From Synechococcus sp. ROS8604 (GTDB lineage Bacteria > Cyanobacteriota > Cyanobacteriia > PCC-6307 > Cyanobiaceae), in the NCBI RefSeq assembly GCF_014279655.1, contig NZ_CP047946.1, positions 1,426,001-1,490,000 of the forward strand: a stretch of 64,000 nucleotides of DNA, given 5' to 3'. This document shows positions 10,156 through 19,533 of this stretch, in pieces (the stretch's first letter is position 1; each line of letters starts with the position of its first letter). The translations under genes were made by a program, and so were the position numbers. The notes under the pieces were generated by a model that was given only the letters and a program-made list of their open reading frames with translations, searched no databases and was not told where the DNA came from.

Positions 10156-10685
10156 TGAATTGCCAAGAAGAGCTCGTTGAACGCCTTGAATTAAATCCTA
10201 AGGACCCAACCATACCCTTATTGATTAAGGATATTGAGGCATTAGCAAAAGTTGATCTATCAACCGACGTAGCCTTATTGAGAGGTGTATGGGAATTGAG
10301 ATGGAGTAGTTCAACACAACCATGGCTTAAGCAGGCGCGGTGGCTAGAAAATCTACAGATCCTTGACCCAGTCCAACAGAAAGGTTTGAACGTGCTCCGT
10401 TTAACCGGTCCCCTTGGATTCTTGGCAGGTATTGCGGTTGAAGCCGAACTATCCGTTAATGGATTGAATCAGGTTGGTGTGAAATTCAAAAAAGGGGGAT
10501 GGTTAGGCCCCACTTTTGGTAATGGATGGAGACCAACATTACTAACCGCCATAAACCAAACATTTCCTGCCTGGCTTGACATTACGGCACTTAACGACTC
10601 AATGCGAATATGTCGTGGAAATGCTGGAACATGCTTTGTTTTGCTGAGAAGAAAAGACATGTCTGTTGAAGATTGGATTCGTTAG
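10155..10685 (+). CDS. PAP/fibrillin-like plastid-lipid-associated protein
   Basis: Protein of 176 residues. The segment LLRGVWELRWSSS near residue 42 is the lipocalin-like opening of the PAP/fibrillin family, which in plants and cyanobacteria associates with thylakoid or plastoglobule lipids. The rest (an extended beta-rich stretch with LRLTGPLGFLAG and a C-terminal FVLLRRKD) fits the barrel. No signal sequence is seen, so a cytoplasmic or membrane-surface location is expected. It is translationally coupled to the DUF427 gene. A role in photoprotection or lipid handling is inferred from the family and not shown here. Confidence 0.7.
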   Translation: MNCQEELVERLELNPKDPTIPLLIKDIEALAKVDLSTDVALLRGVWELRWSSSTQPWLKQARWLENLQILDPVQQKGLNVLRLTGPLGFLAGIAVEAELSVNGLNQVGVKFKKGGWLGPTFGNGWRPTLLTAINQTFPAWLDITALNDSMRICRGNAGTCFVLLRRKDMSVEDWIR

Positions 10686-10826
10686 TTTAACCAATAGTAG
10701 AAATTAGCTTCTTGTATAATGTTAGTGATATACTTTATTCTCTAATAGTTTGATCTTCTCTAGGATTAACCCAAGGCACCAGCGGTGGTTTTCTGTTGAG
10801 TGTCTATGTAGAATGAGGAATTCTGA

Positions 10827-11351
10827 TTGAGGCCAATGAAATTGAGTTCTACCTTTCTTACCATTGTAATCAGTTTGACGATCTTACTTACATCTCCTTT
10901 TGCTACTAATGCTGATTCAAACTTAGACCTTGGATTAGACAAACTTCGGACTGGAGATTACACAGGTGCGATCAATGCATTTACTGATAAAATAAAGTCT
11001 AACCCTTATGATGCCACTGCCTATGATTATCGTGGGGTTTCAAAAGCAAAAAGAGGAGATTTTAGTGGGTCCATCATTGACTATACAAGTGCGCTAGAAC
11101 TAGATCCCCAAAACAACTCTACTCTTTCTAATCGAGGGATTGCCAAAGCAAGAGTTGGCGATCTTGAGGGAGCGATCAATGACTTGGCAATGGTCATTTC
11201 TCTTGATCCAGAGAATGGACAAGCCTTTTTCAATCATGGAGTTGCAATGGAAATGTCTGGTGATTTAAATACAGCATGCGCAGATTGGGACAAAGCAGGT
11301 AAGCTTGGTGATGAATCCGCAATAATATTTGCAAGAAAAAACTGCGACTAA
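10827..11351 (+). CDS. Exported TPR-repeat protein
   Basis: Protein of 174 residues. The first ~28 residues are a signal peptide (STFLTIVISLTILLTS, then ATNADS). The mature part is three to four tetratricopeptide repeats, visible as recurring GDYTGAINAF, GDFSGSIIDY and GDLEGAINDL, each followed by a proline-containing turn (LDPQN, LDPEN). TPR arrays mediate protein-protein contacts, so this is probably a periplasmic scaffold. The length and a final degenerate repeat (GDLNTACADW) are typical of small cyanobacterial TPR proteins. No partner is evident from the neighbours. Confidence 0.75.
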   Translation: MRPMKLSSTFLTIVISLTILLTSPFATNADSNLDLGLDKLRTGDYTGAINAFTDKIKSNPYDATAYDYRGVSKAKRGDFSGSIIDYTSALELDPQNNSTLSNRGIAKARVGDLEGAINDLAMVISLDPENGQAFFNHGVAMEMSGDLNTACADWDKAGKLGDESAIIFARKNCD

Positions 11352-11801
11352 TCACTAATAGTTTAATCTTTGTTTTGATTCAACATCAATAAAAGAGATG
11401 AATCAATAAAGCAGCGTTGGCGATTTTATCTAAATACAATTAAATCTATCTGTAATAATTCATCTTCCAGGATCATAACTTTGATGTCGTTGAAATTCAT
11501 CATTATGATTGGATAGCGAGCTGTCGGAAGTATCTATCTAAGACAAAAGAAATAGTCATCAGTATCGATTAAAGCGTCAGTTGATGGCTGCAGAGAGACA
11601 GATTCAACCAAGAGTGACCAAAAGCAAACACCGTTATCGAGTAAATAACGAACTCTTGATCACAGAGGCGATGACCTTCTTGTAGAATCTTTACACTCCG
11701 TAATGTTCCTTGCGAGCTCTCTACATCACAACCGATCGGTCGTGGCAACGATGCTCCAATGACTTCATTTCCTACCTTCGCTCCTATTTGAGTCAGCAGC
11801 C
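11352..11801. other. Gap of 450 bp without a recognisable gene
   Basis: AT-rich stretch. I see no convincing coding frame, tRNA or strong terminator hairpin. It may hold the promoter of the small gene at 11802. Confidence 0.5.
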
Positions 11802-12008
11802 ATGACCATTGACAAACTCTGCAAAAAGCAGCAAGCGTTTGCTGACAAGCTTTTTATGGACTTTAAATACACCAAACCGGGATCTGATGAGCAGCATCGC
11901 GCTCTTGAGACATTTCATACCTTAATCAGTGCATGGTCCTTCTATTTCACTGCATACGAGTCATTAGATGTGTCATCTGATCCGGTAGTTTCTCCTGTTT
12001 ATTGCTGA
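11802..12008 (+). CDS. Small hypothetical protein
   Basis: Short protein of 68 residues that I do not recognise. It starts with ATG after a purine-rich stretch (gagtcagcagcc). The sequence is amphipathic and helical (KLCKKQQAFADKLF, then a Tyr/Phe-rich SAWSFYFTAYESL) and has no signal peptide. It sits alone between two gaps, with a hairpin terminator downstream at 12091-12120. Reading as a real gene rests mainly on its clean frame and protein-like composition. Confidence 0.45.
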   Translation: MTIDKLCKKQQAFADKLFMDFKYTKPGSDEQHRALETFHTLISAWSFYFTAYESLDVSSDPVVSPVYC

Positions 12009-12090
12009 ATTATTCCTATTATTATTTCTAGATTAAGCTCGCAAGAAATTTTGTTTTTAGTATATTTAGATTTAATATTAGTTTTTGACC

Positions 12091-12120
12091 ATCAAACAGT
12101 TGGCTGCTTGATAGTTATTT
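12091..12120. terminator. Bidirectional hairpin terminator between convergent genes
   Basis: Inverted repeat ATCAAACAG / CTGCTTGAT (9 bp, one G-T pair) with a 4-base loop, followed by agttattt on the plus strand and preceded by a T/A run for the minus strand. It lies between the convergent small gene at 11802 and the SemiSWEET gene. Confidence 0.55.
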
Positions 12121-12381
12121 TCTGAAGCTTGAAAGTTTAAGACCAAGAACAATGACTGCTGGTACTAAAGTGATCAGGTTGGCGATGAGTACAGGTCCAT
12201 CGTTCACCAACCAACCATACAGTGACCAAAAAGCCACTCCTGCTGTAAACAGCAGGTACATCCGTAGTGAAATGGCGCGAGTATCCCTACTTTTAAGGGT
12301 CTTGAGTGCCTGAGGGAAGAAGCTAACTGTTGTAAGCGTTGCCGCTATATATCCAAAGACGTCAGCTGCCATTTTATGCAT
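12115..12381 (-). CDS. SemiSWEET-type sugar transporter (PQ-loop)
   Basis: Small membrane protein of 88 residues with three predicted transmembrane helices, the size of a bacterial SemiSWEET protomer. Typical features are VFGYIAATLTTVSFFPQALKT with the FPQ motif of the PQ-loop, then DTRAISLRMYLLF, then a third helix IANLITLVPAVIVLGLK. SemiSWEETs work as dimers and move sugars across the inner membrane by facilitated diffusion. An alternative start is the Met at residue 4. No sugar metabolism genes adjoin, so the substrate is unknown. Confidence 0.85.
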   Translation of the reverse strand: MHKMAADVFGYIAATLTTVSFFPQALKTLKSRDTRAISLRMYLLFTAGVAFWSLYGWLVNDGPVLIANLITLVPAVIVLGLKLSSFRK

Positions 12382-12495
12382 GAATGGTTTGCTTTAATCT
12401 TTACAGTATATTGCGCGAAATTTTTTCCTTGAATTATATCTTATAATTGATAGGACTCAATAGCTGTATATAGTTAAAGTATCTTTTCGAATTAG

Positions 12496-12957
12496 TCAGT
12501 TTCTGCCCTCATTGGAAGGAGGGGACGCCAGTAGCAGATCAGCTTTTAATTCACCCAATTGGACAATTAGCATCTTACGTGGATTTTTATTATAACCAGC
12601 CTGGGCAATATCTATCGCTTTGATAACATCATTTACGGTACAAAATTTCTCAGAATAGAAACGATTATTACACTTTTGCAGCTCACTAAAAAAAGTAAAC
12701 ACTTCAGTATCGCTTAGCTGCTGCATTTCAGCCTGTACTGCTTCGCCTCCTCGCGTAATGACAAGTTCCATGTAATTAAACAACAATTTCTTCGACAACA
12801 TTAATGGAATATCTATATGATTTGTCAGTCCCCAAAGTGTGGTTTCATACAAATCACCATCTTTATTGATGGCGACACATGGAACATTCAAATTAAATGA
12901 TGACTGATCACGAAGTTTGATCCAGTGCTGTTCAATATTTTTCCATGAACCTGACAT
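12496..12957 (-). CDS. Hypothetical protein, 153 residues
   Basis: I do not recognise this protein. It is soluble in appearance, with no signal peptide or membrane helix. It contains a beta-rich first half (VPCVAINKDGDLYETTLWG) and a helical second half with LVITRGGEAVQAEMQQL and a Cys/Asn-rich KCNNRFYSEKFC. The base composition is AT-rich like its neighbours. It is followed at about 115 bp by the SemiSWEET gene on the same strand, but the spacing does not demand a shared operon. Confidence 0.6.
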   Translation of the reverse strand: MSGSWKNIEQHWIKLRDQSSFNLNVPCVAINKDGDLYETTLWGLTNHIDIPLMLSKKLLFNYMELVITRGGEAVQAEMQQLSDTEVFTFFSELQKCNNRFYSEKFCTVNDVIKAIDIAQAGYNKNPRKMLIVQLGELKADLLLASPPSNEGRN

Positions 12958-13180
12958 GACAGAAGCTGCAGAAATGATTGAGAAAAATTGTCTAAAAATC
13001 GTTGGAAAACACTAAAGAGGTAAATCGACTCGTAGTCATGAATACTGACTTTGAGCCAAAATCTTCGACAGGGGGGAGATTTGACTGATTTAGAAACTTT
13101 TCTTACTCTGATATTTTATGACATATTGTCAAATTGTATTCAAATGTTAGATTATTCACACATCGGGTTTGTATGCTTGA

Positions 13181-13588
13181 TTGCTTCTTGTTGGGATTAA
13201 TATTTGTGATCAGAGCTTCGTCGGGCTATTATGGCTATACAGCTACATTCATCCTGTGATCTTTCCATACTTAATTGTATTTGTTATTGCCTCATCATTC
13301 TCCAAGCCTTTTTTTAATTTTTACCGTCTAATACTACATTGGACATTTTTACTTGTACTATCTCCTTGGATTGTTGGAAAAGCATTAAGTGCACGTTGGG
13401 CAGAGGATGATTATGGAAACGGTCCTAGACTCATTGCTCTTCCTATTGCCGTAGGTGGGTATTGGTTGCTATATGGTTCATACGTGCATCCTGAATATTC
13501 ACTGTTTCCTCTATTTATCTATTACTTTGTAGCTTGGCCAGCTTTTCGGCATAGCGATGCATGGGAGAAATTAAATAGGAAATCATAA
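13181..13588 (+). CDS. Hypothetical membrane protein
   Basis: Protein of about 135 residues with three or four predicted membrane helices: PVIFPYLIVFVIASSF, LILHWTFLLVLSPWIVG, ALPIAVGGYWLLYG and SLFPLFIYYFVAWPAF. Starts are uncertain: the frame opens with TTG 13181, there is no clear Shine-Dalgarno, and a nearby ATG at 13173 is in another frame. I do not recognise a family. It is convergent with the flotillin-like operon and ends 20 bp from it. Confidence 0.55.
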   Translation: MLLVGINICDQSFVGLLWLYSYIHPVIFPYLIVFVIASSFSKPFFNFYRLILHWTFLLVLSPWIVGKALSARWAEDDYGNGPRLIALPIAVGGYWLLYGSYVHPEYSLFPLFIYYFVAWPAFRHSDAWEKLNRKS

Positions 13589-13607
13589 TCCTTTGTTTTC
13601 AATTCTT

Positions 13608-14843
13608 TTATTCAATTGTATGATCAGTCTCCTGTTGAGTTAATGAATCTGGTAAACGAAAACCTGTGCTCGCCTTGAGCTGTTTTAACAGAGTGGCAAT
13701 AGAAAGATTCGTTTGCCCCTGACGTTCACCAATGAGATTCACTTCTTCTACTTCTATTGATTGTACAGTATCACTCAACATTGTCAGAAGGGGTTCAAGC
13801 TTTTGGAGTAGAAATAATCTCTTGGCATCATCTCCAGAACGCTTGAGGGATTCAACAAGATCTCTTAATCCTTCTGCCTGTGAGCGCCCTTGCTCAATAA
13901 TCGTTGCTGCTTCTCCCTTTGCTTCCGCCATCATTGTTTGACATTCTGACTCTGCAGGTGCAATCACATCTGCTTCAAGTTGTTGAATCACTTGTTTAAT
14001 CCGTTGTTCTTGTACTGGGAGTTCTGCTTCCGCTCTAGCCAACTCTGCTCCAATTCGTGCTTCTTCCTCGGCAACTAATGCATCTCGTCTTGTTAGGGCA
14101 TCTTGTACTCTTTTATTGGCATTTGCCGTTGCAACAGCGAGGTCTTTATCGAGACGGCGTAAAGCCGTGATCCGTTCATTCTCTGCACGCTTGACTGCTG
14201 ATTGTGATTTGGCCTCGGCTTCAGCAATTCGTGAATCACGTTTTAATTCAACGAGCTGCTTCCTACCAATTGAATCTAAATATAAAACATCATCTGATAT
14301 ATTTTGTATCTGTAATGTATCGAGGACTAAGCCTAGTTTTTGAAGATCATCTTCGGCCTCTTCAAGAAGCGTGCGCGCAAACGTCACCTTATCTTCATTT
14401 AATTGTTCTGGTGTCAAACTAGCCATAACACCCCTTAAATTACCTTCAAGTGTTTCTTTTGCAATGTGACGGATCTCTTCCTGAGATTTTCCAATTAGAC
14501 GTTCAATAGCATTATGAATTCCAGGTTCATCCCCTGAAATCTTTATGTTTGCAACGCCAGAAACATTTAAAGGAATACCTCCACGTGAATATGCATTCTC
14601 AACTTGTAAGTCGATAATCATATTGCTCAAATCCAATCGCATGACTTCTTCAAGCAATGGAATTCGTAAGGCACTTCCACCACGGACCGTTCGGTAACCT
14701 ACTGTTTGCCCTGATCCAGTTGTCCGTTTCAGACCAGCAAAAATCAAAGCTTCACTCGGTTGACAGATGTAGTACAACTTTTTAAGGAGCAGTACGAAGG
14801 CCAATAAGCCCGCTCCTCCTGTTAGAAGAATAGAAACAAACAT
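13608..14843 (-). CDS. SPFH/band 7 flotillin-like protein, second copy
   Basis: Protein of 411 residues. An N-terminal membrane helix (VSILLTGGAGLLAFVLLLKK) is followed by the SPFH domain (PSEALIFAG, then LDLSNMIIDLQVENAYS and VSGVANIKI). A long Ala/Glu-rich coiled coil carrying many EAE and RAE repeats fills residues ~210-330. This is the flotillin plan, a protein that oligomerises at membrane microdomains. It is a diverged paralogue of the preceding gene, and its ATG shares one base with the preceding stop, so the two are translationally coupled. A different partner role from the first copy (hetero-oligomer) is plausible. Confidence 0.85.
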   Translation of the reverse strand: MFVSILLTGGAGLLAFVLLLKKLYYICQPSEALIFAGLKRTTGSGQTVGYRTVRGGSALRIPLLEEVMRLDLSNMIIDLQVENAYSRGGIPLNVSGVANIKISGDEPGIHNAIERLIGKSQEEIRHIAKETLEGNLRGVMASLTPEQLNEDKVTFARTLLEEAEDDLQKLGLVLDTLQIQNISDDVLYLDSIGRKQLVELKRDSRIAEAEAKSQSAVKRAENERITALRRLDKDLAVATANANKRVQDALTRRDALVAEEEARIGAELARAEAELPVQEQRIKQVIQQLEADVIAPAESECQTMMAEAKGEAATIIEQGRSQAEGLRDLVESLKRSGDDAKRLFLLQKLEPLLTMLSDTVQSIEVEEVNLIGERQGQTNLSIATLLKQLKASTGFRLPDSLTQQETDHTIE

Positions 14844-16162
14844 TACTGATTACCTCTGTTGGAAAGAGTGTCGATGAGATCAATGCCGAAGATTTCTTTG
14901 ACTTGATCAAAGAACTGACGTACGACAACGTGATTGAGAGCTACAAGGCTTGCAAGACTGGATGCGTCATTGCCATCCAACGTTGTAATTCTCTTCAAAT
15001 GAAGCCGTCCTGGTAGACGCGTGGCATGGTCCAGAACCATTTCAATTTGCTGGAGCAGAAAGACAAGTTCAGCAGTGCTGCCGGCTTCTTCCCATACCTC
15101 AGTCAGCAAGTCATTCACGAGGGCGCTTGCTTTTACATCTTCAGCTGTTGCAGCAGCCATTCCTCGAGCTCTCAGCTCTTTTGCTTTTTGGTTGGCTTCA
15201 GCTGGAAGTACTTTTTCAGCTTGTAACCGCAAGCGCTCGAGATCAGCTCGTACCTTTTGCAATTTCTGTTCGGCTATCGCCCTTGCTTCCAACTCTGCTG
15301 CTTCTGTGCGTTGCTCCTCAGATCGGGCCTTCTTTTCCATTAGAGCCACTTTGGTCCGCACTCCATTATCTTTTTCAAGCACAACCGTTTGTGCGTCGGT
15401 ACTGACCACCTCGGCTTTTTCCTCCATTTCCGCTTCGATGCGTTCGGCTTGGCCGATCGCCTCAGCTTCAGCAATTTCTGCGTCACGAACGATCTGAGCC
15501 ACCCTTCGTCGACTGATTGAGTTGAGATAATCAACCTCATCAGAAACACTTTGAATCTTTAACGTATCTAGTTGAAGTCCCAGACGCCTTAAATCATCTC
15601 CCACATCCTTGGCTATTTGCTCAGCGAATCGAAGACGGTCTTCATTGACTTCCTCCGGAGTGAGCTGGGCAAGAACACTTCTCAGATTTCCTTCTAGATT
15701 TTCTTGTGCTACTTGAATGATTTCACGAGGATCACGACCTAAAAAACGTTCAATTGCATTATTTCGCACATCTGGATCGGTGCTCACCTTTACATTCGCA
15801 ATTGCTTGAATATTGAGCGGTGTCCCTCCATTTGAATACGCATTTTTTACCTCTACTAAGACGGGTAGCAGCGTGACATCCATACGCCTTGCTGTCTCAA
15901 GAACTGGTTTCACAAATGTCCAGCCGCCATTGGCCACGACGCGGTATCCCTTTAAACCCTGACTTCCCTGATTCGAGCGTGATCCTGTGACCACCAACAT
16001 TTCATTGGGTCGACAGATACGAATCATCCATCGGCTGAGCAGCGTTAGCCCCACAAGACTGACGACAACGACGCCCACTCCCCCTGCGATTGTGTTGTTT
16101 TGATCTCTGGAAAGGAAACCAAGCGATGGTGCGGGCTGCTCGCGGAGCAGTCGTAATGACAT
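14843..16162 (-). CDS. SPFH/band 7 flotillin-like protein, first copy
   Basis: Protein of 439 residues with an N-terminal membrane helix (GVGVVVVSLVGLTLLSRWM), then the SPFH domain. Visible parts are CRPNEMLVVTGSRSNQG, VKNAYSNGGTPLNIQAIANV and FLGRDPREIIQVAQENLEGN. An Ala/Glu-rich coiled coil (residues ~230-350) follows. It is the middle gene of an NfeD-flotillin-flotillin operon, a known pairing in which the NfeD partner helps place flotillin in the membrane. Localisation is expected at the inner face of the cytoplasmic or thylakoid membrane. Confidence 0.87.
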   Translation of the reverse strand: MSLRLLREQPAPSLGFLSRDQNNTIAGGVGVVVVSLVGLTLLSRWMIRICRPNEMLVVTGSRSNQGSQGLKGYRVVANGGWTFVKPVLETARRMDVTLLPVLVEVKNAYSNGGTPLNIQAIANVKVSTDPDVRNNAIERFLGRDPREIIQVAQENLEGNLRSVLAQLTPEEVNEDRLRFAEQIAKDVGDDLRRLGLQLDTLKIQSVSDEVDYLNSISRRRVAQIVRDAEIAEAEAIGQAERIEAEMEEKAEVVSTDAQTVVLEKDNGVRTKVALMEKKARSEEQRTEAAELEARAIAEQKLQKVRADLERLRLQAEKVLPAEANQKAKELRARGMAAATAEDVKASALVNDLLTEVWEEAGSTAELVFLLQQIEMVLDHATRLPGRLHLKRITTLDGNDASSLASLVALNHVVVRQFFDQVKEIFGIDLIDTLSNRGNQ

Positions 16163-16219
16163 GGACTTACTAGTCTTTTTCCCTGGCTTAGCTCCGTCAG
16201 AGCCAATTGGCCACGGAGC

Positions 16220-16726
16220 TCACATCCGATCCACTCGCAAGGTGTGTTGGTCGCTCGCTACGACTACTACAGCTGTACCTTCTGCAAGCATTCCTGCATT
16301 GCTCAGTGCAGGCTTTCGGATCAAACTTCCTCGAACCCGCAATTCCACAAACCCACGTTGATTTTGGGAAACAGGCAAGGTCACCAGGGCTTGTTGACCG
16401 ATTAAATCGTCATTGCGGATGAGTGTGTCTGCCTCACGGCGGCTCATCAAGCGCAACACATGGGACGCCCCCCATCCCATTCCGAGGCCCATGGCCGATG
16501 CAACAAGCAGTGCAGGCAATCCACTGCCCTTCCGACTTAGCAAGGACATCAGCAAACCGCACAAGCCAAACCCACAGAGGCCAAACGACCAAAACGGAGT
16601 ACTGAACAACAGGCTTAAATTTCCGCCTGTACCGTCGCCATCAAATCCACCCCCCTCGTTATCCAGCGAGAAGGAAATCAAAACAACTCCTGCAACCAGG
16701 CAAAAGGAGTAGGTCCAAACCATCAT
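16220..16726 (-). CDS. NfeD-like membrane protein
   Basis: Protein of 168 residues. Three membrane helices occupy the first ~95 residues (YSFCLVAGVVLISFSL, FGLCGFGLCGLLMSLL, ALLVASAMGLGMGWG). They are followed by a small soluble OB-fold-type beta domain: LIGQQALVTLPVS, then GFVELRVRG, then EGTAVVVVASD. This is the short NfeD/YuaF-like plan that is encoded next to flotillins. It lies 57 bp upstream of the first flotillin-like gene on the same strand. The membrane-microdomain role is inferred from the pairing. Confidence 0.78.
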   Translation of the reverse strand: MMVWTYSFCLVAGVVLISFSLDNEGGGFDGDGTGGNLSLLFSTPFWSFGLCGFGLCGLLMSLLSRKGSGLPALLVASAMGLGMGWGASHVLRLMSRREADTLIRNDDLIGQQALVTLPVSQNQRGFVELRVRGSLIRKPALSNAGMLAEGTAVVVVASDQHTLRVDRM

Positions 16727-16886
16727 TCGTCATAGACTATATGCTCATCATGGACATCATGATCAATTCTGGAACGATGCCTCAATTGCCACCACTTTTT
16801 TTGGCCTCGATTGCTACGCCGAACTAGCATGGATGATCGTGATTCATCCTCACGTTTAAGCATGCACCTTGAATGGATAGTATGAA

Positions 16887-17678
16887 ATGATGAGTGAAAG
16901 ATCAGAAGCAATACACAATTGGAATGCATTTTGGGATTTCCACCTTGGAGCCTGGAGTGGACGATGGACGCGTTATCATCCAACAGGTGAATTATCGGAA
17001 ACCTTCCTAAGCAAGAGAATATTTAGATCAAGTCATGATAGAAAGATTATCAACCAATTAAATCAATATTTTTACCAGGATGGTCAGCAGGATGAAAGAA
17101 TTTGGCAATACACCATTGAAGATCACTGTCAAAGGGATGGATTTATGCATCCAGCAAGTGACTATATGAGGGGGTTGGCTTTTGCAAATGGAGCTGCTGC
17201 GTGGCTCGTTCCTCAGGCAAAGCCAGATCAATATTTTCCAATGGAACTGTTTCTTGCTAATCAAGATTCACGCCACAGCGTCGGAATGCTCTATGAGTTG
17301 AACGGAGAACTTCAAAGAACAGCTTGCATTCGAGAGCATCGCACTGATCTGGGTGCTTCTTGCTGGTCACAATCAGTGCGGTTAATTCCGTCCTGGGATA
17401 TTGGCAGCGGTTGGCACGGCAGGACCGAGGTGATTGATACTGATTTACATCGATCTTCATTTCAAGATACTTTCAATATGACATTACAAGCCGACGAGAG
17501 TGAATTCTTCTTCCCTGACAACATCATCTTACGTTGTCCAAAAAAACTAAGTCTAGGAAGACCATTCACAGTGAGTTCAATATGGCTTGAGTCTCAAAAC
17601 AAACTTAAAACCATTATGGCAACTTATGGGCATGATTCTAAATTGATTGATGTTCGCCTTCAGGATTTTTCTCGATAG
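16887..17678 (+). CDS. DUF3598-like cyanobacterial protein
   Basis: Protein of 263 residues. The opening NWNAFWDFHLGAWSGRWTRY is the tryptophan-rich signature of the cyanobacterial DUF3598 family, thought to form lipocalin-like barrels. The alternating beta-rich remainder fits two such halves, including GFMHPASDYMRGLAF and AWLVPQ, with SWDIGSGWHGRTEVI later. No signal peptide. ATG 16887 is followed by a second ATG. Some barrel proteins of this kind bind pigments or lipids, but nothing here shows that. The gene stands alone between the NfeD operon and the DnaJ gene. Confidence 0.7.
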   Translation: MMSERSEAIHNWNAFWDFHLGAWSGRWTRYHPTGELSETFLSKRIFRSSHDRKIINQLNQYFYQDGQQDERIWQYTIEDHCQRDGFMHPASDYMRGLAFANGAAAWLVPQAKPDQYFPMELFLANQDSRHSVGMLYELNGELQRTACIREHRTDLGASCWSQSVRLIPSWDIGSGWHGRTEVIDTDLHRSSFQDTFNMTLQADESEFFFPDNIILRCPKKLSLGRPFTVSSIWLESQNKLKTIMATYGHDSKLIDVRLQDFSR

Positions 17679-17716
17679 AGCTATCTCAACATAACTTGGT
17701 ATCCCTTCAGCATTGC

Positions 17717-18544
17717 CTATTCTTTCGTCATCAGCTGTTGATAGGCATCATTGATCTTACGAAATTCATCGGCTGATCCGCCTATGTCAGGATGATATTG
17801 TTTCACTAATCGGCGATAAGCTTTTTTAATTAACTCCTGAGATGCCCCGGGCTTAAGGCCCAAAATATTGAAGGCCTTTCGCATGAAGAACTCTGAGGAT
17901 TGACCACTTCTTCCGTAAGACTCAGAGTTGCGATCTGAAGCACGCTGATCAGTTCTCGTCCTACGACCTTGACGTGCGCTGTGTTGCCTGTTCTGTAATT
18001 CGAACACAACCCGTTGTGGGTCTTCATCCAGCCACTCTCGAGTCCGAATGCCATAGAGAGCAAAAGCAGCAAGAACAGCACAGCGTTTTTTCGTCAGCGG
18101 CTTGAGCGTCGCAGCAAACAGATCAGCTCCCAGCCCAGGCATCAACCGATCCAATCGTTGTTGAAGAGTCAGGTGAGGGTGAAAGCTTGCGCGATTCAAC
18201 CCATCGATCAGACACTCAAGTTCACGCAGGCGCAGGGAACTCCAGCCTTGTTGGTTTGAAAGAGCTTCCCCCCAACGGTCAACCTGATCTGCTGAAACAG
18301 TTGGGGGAGCCTCTTCACGCTCTTGCCTTGGCTCTTGTGATCGCTTTTGCTGTGTTGACCGTGATTGTGTCCACTCACGCTGACGGAGCAGATCAAGCTG
18401 CCGCTTCAGCTGAAGCACCTCCCGGCGAAGACTGTCATTTTCTGCTAGGAGTGCATCAACGTTGCTGGTAACGGTCTGACGACCATGCGGTTTGGTCGCT
18501 GACGACCAACGGCGAGGATCAAACCCCATTAGCTGGCAATACAA
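17717..18544 (-). CDS. DnaJ-domain protein with N-terminal coiled coil
   Basis: Protein of 275 residues. Residues ~29-60 form a coiled coil (LLAENDSLRREVLQLKRQL). A low-complexity Gln/Arg/Ser stretch and a helical middle follow. The last ~65 residues are a J domain: FNILGLKPGASQELIKKAYR, VKQYHPDIGGS with the HPD motif that stimulates Hsp70 ATPase, then KINDAYQQL. The J domain at the C-terminus is typical of cyanobacterial DnaJ-like co-chaperones. It is convergent with the DUF3598-like gene. The client or Hsp70 partner cannot be told. Confidence 0.85.
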   Translation of the reverse strand: MYCQLMGFDPRRWSSATKPHGRQTVTSNVDALLAENDSLRREVLQLKRQLDLLRQREWTQSRSTQQKRSQEPRQEREEAPPTVSADQVDRWGEALSNQQGWSSLRLRELECLIDGLNRASFHPHLTLQQRLDRLMPGLGADLFAATLKPLTKKRCAVLAAFALYGIRTREWLDEDPQRVVFELQNRQHSARQGRRTRTDQRASDRNSESYGRSGQSSEFFMRKAFNILGLKPGASQELIKKAYRRLVKQYHPDIGGSADEFRKINDAYQQLMTKE

Positions 18545-18760
18545 CCGACGGCATGCAATGCCATATTCATGCCATCACCATAGGGTGAAAGGATCTAACT
18601 CAATGTAGTCGTGATCAATGTCCAAGCCTCAGGGCCCTCAGGCGTTCAGCAACAACTCAGTGCAGCAACCGGGGTAATAGGCCTTCAGCCTGATAAGGAA
18701 AAACAATCAATGGATCATGAAAAGTAAAGTCAATCAACAGTGGCGGGATACTTTTACTGA

Positions 18761-19483
18761 ATGAATATTATTCTACTTCGAGATCAGGATTTTATCGACA
18801 ATTCAGAGTTCGCTATCATCCAAGATAATCGCCTTATCCATATCCAGAAGGTGTTAGATCCAACCATTGGTCAAGCACTCAAAGTTGGGCTATTGAATGG
18901 GAATTGTGGACATGGAATTGTCATATCGATCAACGAACAAGCTGTGATTCTTCAGGTAGTTCTCAATCATTCACCGCAAAAAAGACATAGTTTTGATATC
19001 GCTCTTGCATTACCTCGCCCTAAGATGCTTCGGCGTATATTGCGTACCATTGCGGAATACGGGGTAGAGAATCTTTATTTGATCAATAGCGCAAGAGTGG
19101 AAAAAAGCTATTGGCAAAGCCCTCTTTTACATCCAGATAAAATCCAGAATGCGTTGATAGCAGGCATGGAGCGATCAAAAGACACTGTGATGACGACTGT
19201 GCATCTTCATCAACGGTTTCGCCCCTTTGTCGAAGACCTATTACCCGATCTTTGCGAAAGCCGACGCTGCTGGATTACAGATATGGGTGCAAGCCAATCG
19301 GCTGCTGAAATTGATATCGCATCAAAACCTGCCGTCGTTTTGATTGGTCCTGAAGGTGGGTTCGTACCTTTTGAAGTTCAATTAGCAACCTCAACGATTG
19401 CTCAACCCATTAATTTGGGAACAAGAGTGCTTAGCGTTGATACGGCGGTTACTACGGTGTTGGCTCAGTCATTAGCACGTTGA
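18761..19483 (+). CDS. rsmE: 16S rRNA (uracil-1498-N3)-methyltransferase
   Basis: Protein of 240 residues of the SPOUT class. The knot region is clear: VVLIGPEGGFVPFE near residue 190, with LGTRVLSVDTAVTTVLA at the C-terminus (SAM-binding trefoil knot). The middle segment ALPRPKMLRRILRTIAEYGV matches the first part of the RsmE fold, and the N-terminus is the PUA-like RNA-binding domain. RsmE methylates U1498 of 16S rRNA late in ribosome maturation. It stands alone, with a short gap before the convergent znu operon. Confidence 0.92.
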   Translation: MNIILLRDQDFIDNSEFAIIQDNRLIHIQKVLDPTIGQALKVGLLNGNCGHGIVISINEQAVILQVVLNHSPQKRHSFDIALALPRPKMLRRILRTIAEYGVENLYLINSARVEKSYWQSPLLHPDKIQNALIAGMERSKDTVMTTVHLHQRFRPFVEDLLPDLCESRRCWITDMGASQSAAEIDIASKPAVVLIGPEGGFVPFEVQLATSTIAQPINLGTRVLSVDTAVTTVLAQSLAR

Positions 19484-19533
19484 TTCGATAAGGAACTGTT
19501 TATCATCTGAGGCAAAAGGGCATGATGCAACAA

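Noticed and set aside
15021-15497. 158-codon plus-strand frame rich in Ser and Ala
   Set aside because: It is the antisense of the coiled-coil part of the flotillin-like gene.
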